This document shows positions 63,667 to 64,000 of a stretch of 64,000 nucleotides of DNA, piece after piece. The notes under the pieces were generated by a model, which worked only from the letters and a program-made list of their open reading frames with translations, made no database searches and was not told the DNA's origin. The stretch is from contig DASXVV010000014.1 of assembly GCA_036504035.1 (NCBI GenBank), positions 248,001 to 312,000 of the forward strand, read 5' to 3'. A program made the translations under genes and the position numbers. Position 1 is the first letter of the stretch, and each line of letters opens with the position of its first letter. The stretch comes from Candidatus Deferrimicrobiaceae bacterium (GTDB lineage Bacteria > Desulfobacterota > Deferrimicrobia > Deferrimicrobiales > Deferrimicrobiaceae).

Positions 63667-64000
63667 ATGAATATCCGGAAGCTGGCCTGGAAAAATCTGT
63701 TCCGCCGGAAATCGCGCGCCATCTTCACCGGCCTCGGGATCTTCCTCGGGATCGGGACGTTCGTGGCCATCTCGTCGCTGACGATGCGGATGGAAGGCGC
63801 CGTGCGCGACAAGCTCGACAAGTTCGGCGCCAACATCCTGGTCACCCCCCGGACGGAACAGCTCTCCCTGGGATTCGGAGATATCTCGCTGGGCGGCACC
63901 CAGGTCGCGCACGCGCAACTGACGGCTGACGACGAGAAGGCGATCCGGTCGATCGCCCTGGCGGAACGGCTTCGCATGGTCGTCCCCTATTACCTGACGG
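63667..64000 (+). CDS. MacB/FtsX-like ABC transporter permease, N-terminal part
   Basis: ATG 63667 opens a frame that is still open at the window end (111 codons seen). The start NIRKLAWKNLFRRKSRAIFT with a following membrane segment (GLGIFLGIGTFVAISSL) and then a periplasmic region (GANILVTPRTEQL) is typical of the MacB/LolC/FtsX type. It follows DUF2318 by 25 bases, as in p19-type iron uptake loci; the missing neighbours are outside the window. Confidence 0.8.
   Translation, partial: MNIRKLAWKNLFRRKSRAIFTGLGIFLGIGTFVAISSLTMRMEGAVRDKLDKFGANILVTPRTEQLSLGFGDISLGGTQVAHAQLTADDEKAIRSIALAERLRMVVPYYLT

Overview
The window reads as a chromosomal stretch of a high-GC Gram-negative bacterium. I infer a Desulfobacterota/Desulfuromonadota-like (former deltaproteobacterial) anaerobe or facultative anaerobe. 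The reasons are the Geobacter-type order pheA-aroF-tyrA-aroA-cmk-ispH-rpsA-sppA-ihfB, periplasmic multiheme c-type cytochromes, a ferredoxin:thioredoxin reductase-like protein, a DHH-CBS-nucleotidyltransferase fusion, frequent GTG/TTG starts and many 4-nt stop/start overlaps. This is reasoning from gene content; no 16S or marker search was possible.

Layout. 1-9836: start of a divergent NamZ-like gene, a DEAD-box helicase, then a bacterial alpha-2-macroglobulin coupled to pbpC. 9894-14411: a tightly packed run of isochorismatase-like hydrolase, ABM-domain membrane protein, YtcJ-like amidohydrolase, a tiny ORF, Rieske protein, glutaredoxin, FTR-like protein and second Rieske protein. 14495-15920: an LtrA-like membrane protein, then tRNA-Leu and tRNA-Cys on the minus strand. 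16038-39056: mostly housekeeping genes in long operons (epimerase, pgi, mutL, miaA, accA, the aromatic amino acid run, cmk, ispH, rpsA, sppA, ihfB, HIT, mutS, amidase, glnD, xer). 39130-48255: a secreted beta-helix protein of unlike composition, a DHH-CBS-tRNA nucleotidyltransferase, an M50 protease, trpS, scpA, scpB and rluB. 48259-49878: three paralogous tetraheme cytochrome genes on the minus strand. 50076-50485: initiator tRNA with a strong terminator beside a decayed VapBC-like remnant. 50541-61707: a small secreted protein, then a sulfur-centred island. 61897-64000: a transglutaminase-like protein, a DUF2318 protein and the start of a MacB/FtsX-type permease resembling a p19-type iron uptake cluster.

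The sulfur island (51140-61707) is the best candidate for something undescribed. It holds cysK, a 4-hydroxybutyryl-CoA dehydratase/HpaB-fold enzyme that has lost canonical ligands, a PaaK-like acyl-CoA ligase, a NitT/TauT/SsuABC-type transporter, a YezD/DUF2292 protein, a truncated methyltransferase ORF, then metY with a protein-thiocarboxylate set (ThiS-like carrier blocked by a C-terminal Arg, MoeB-like activator, JAMM peptidase) and a LarE-like sulfur transferase. I propose uptake, CoA activation and breakdown of an organosulfur compound feeding cysteine and homocysteine synthesis without the usual SsuD/TauD oxygenases. The neighbour genes and motifs are seen; the pathway is inference. The cysK leader also carries several inverted repeats and may be a regulatory RNA.

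No CRISPR array, intact insertion sequence, rRNA gene or replication origin was recognised. No gap between genes exceeds 300 bases.
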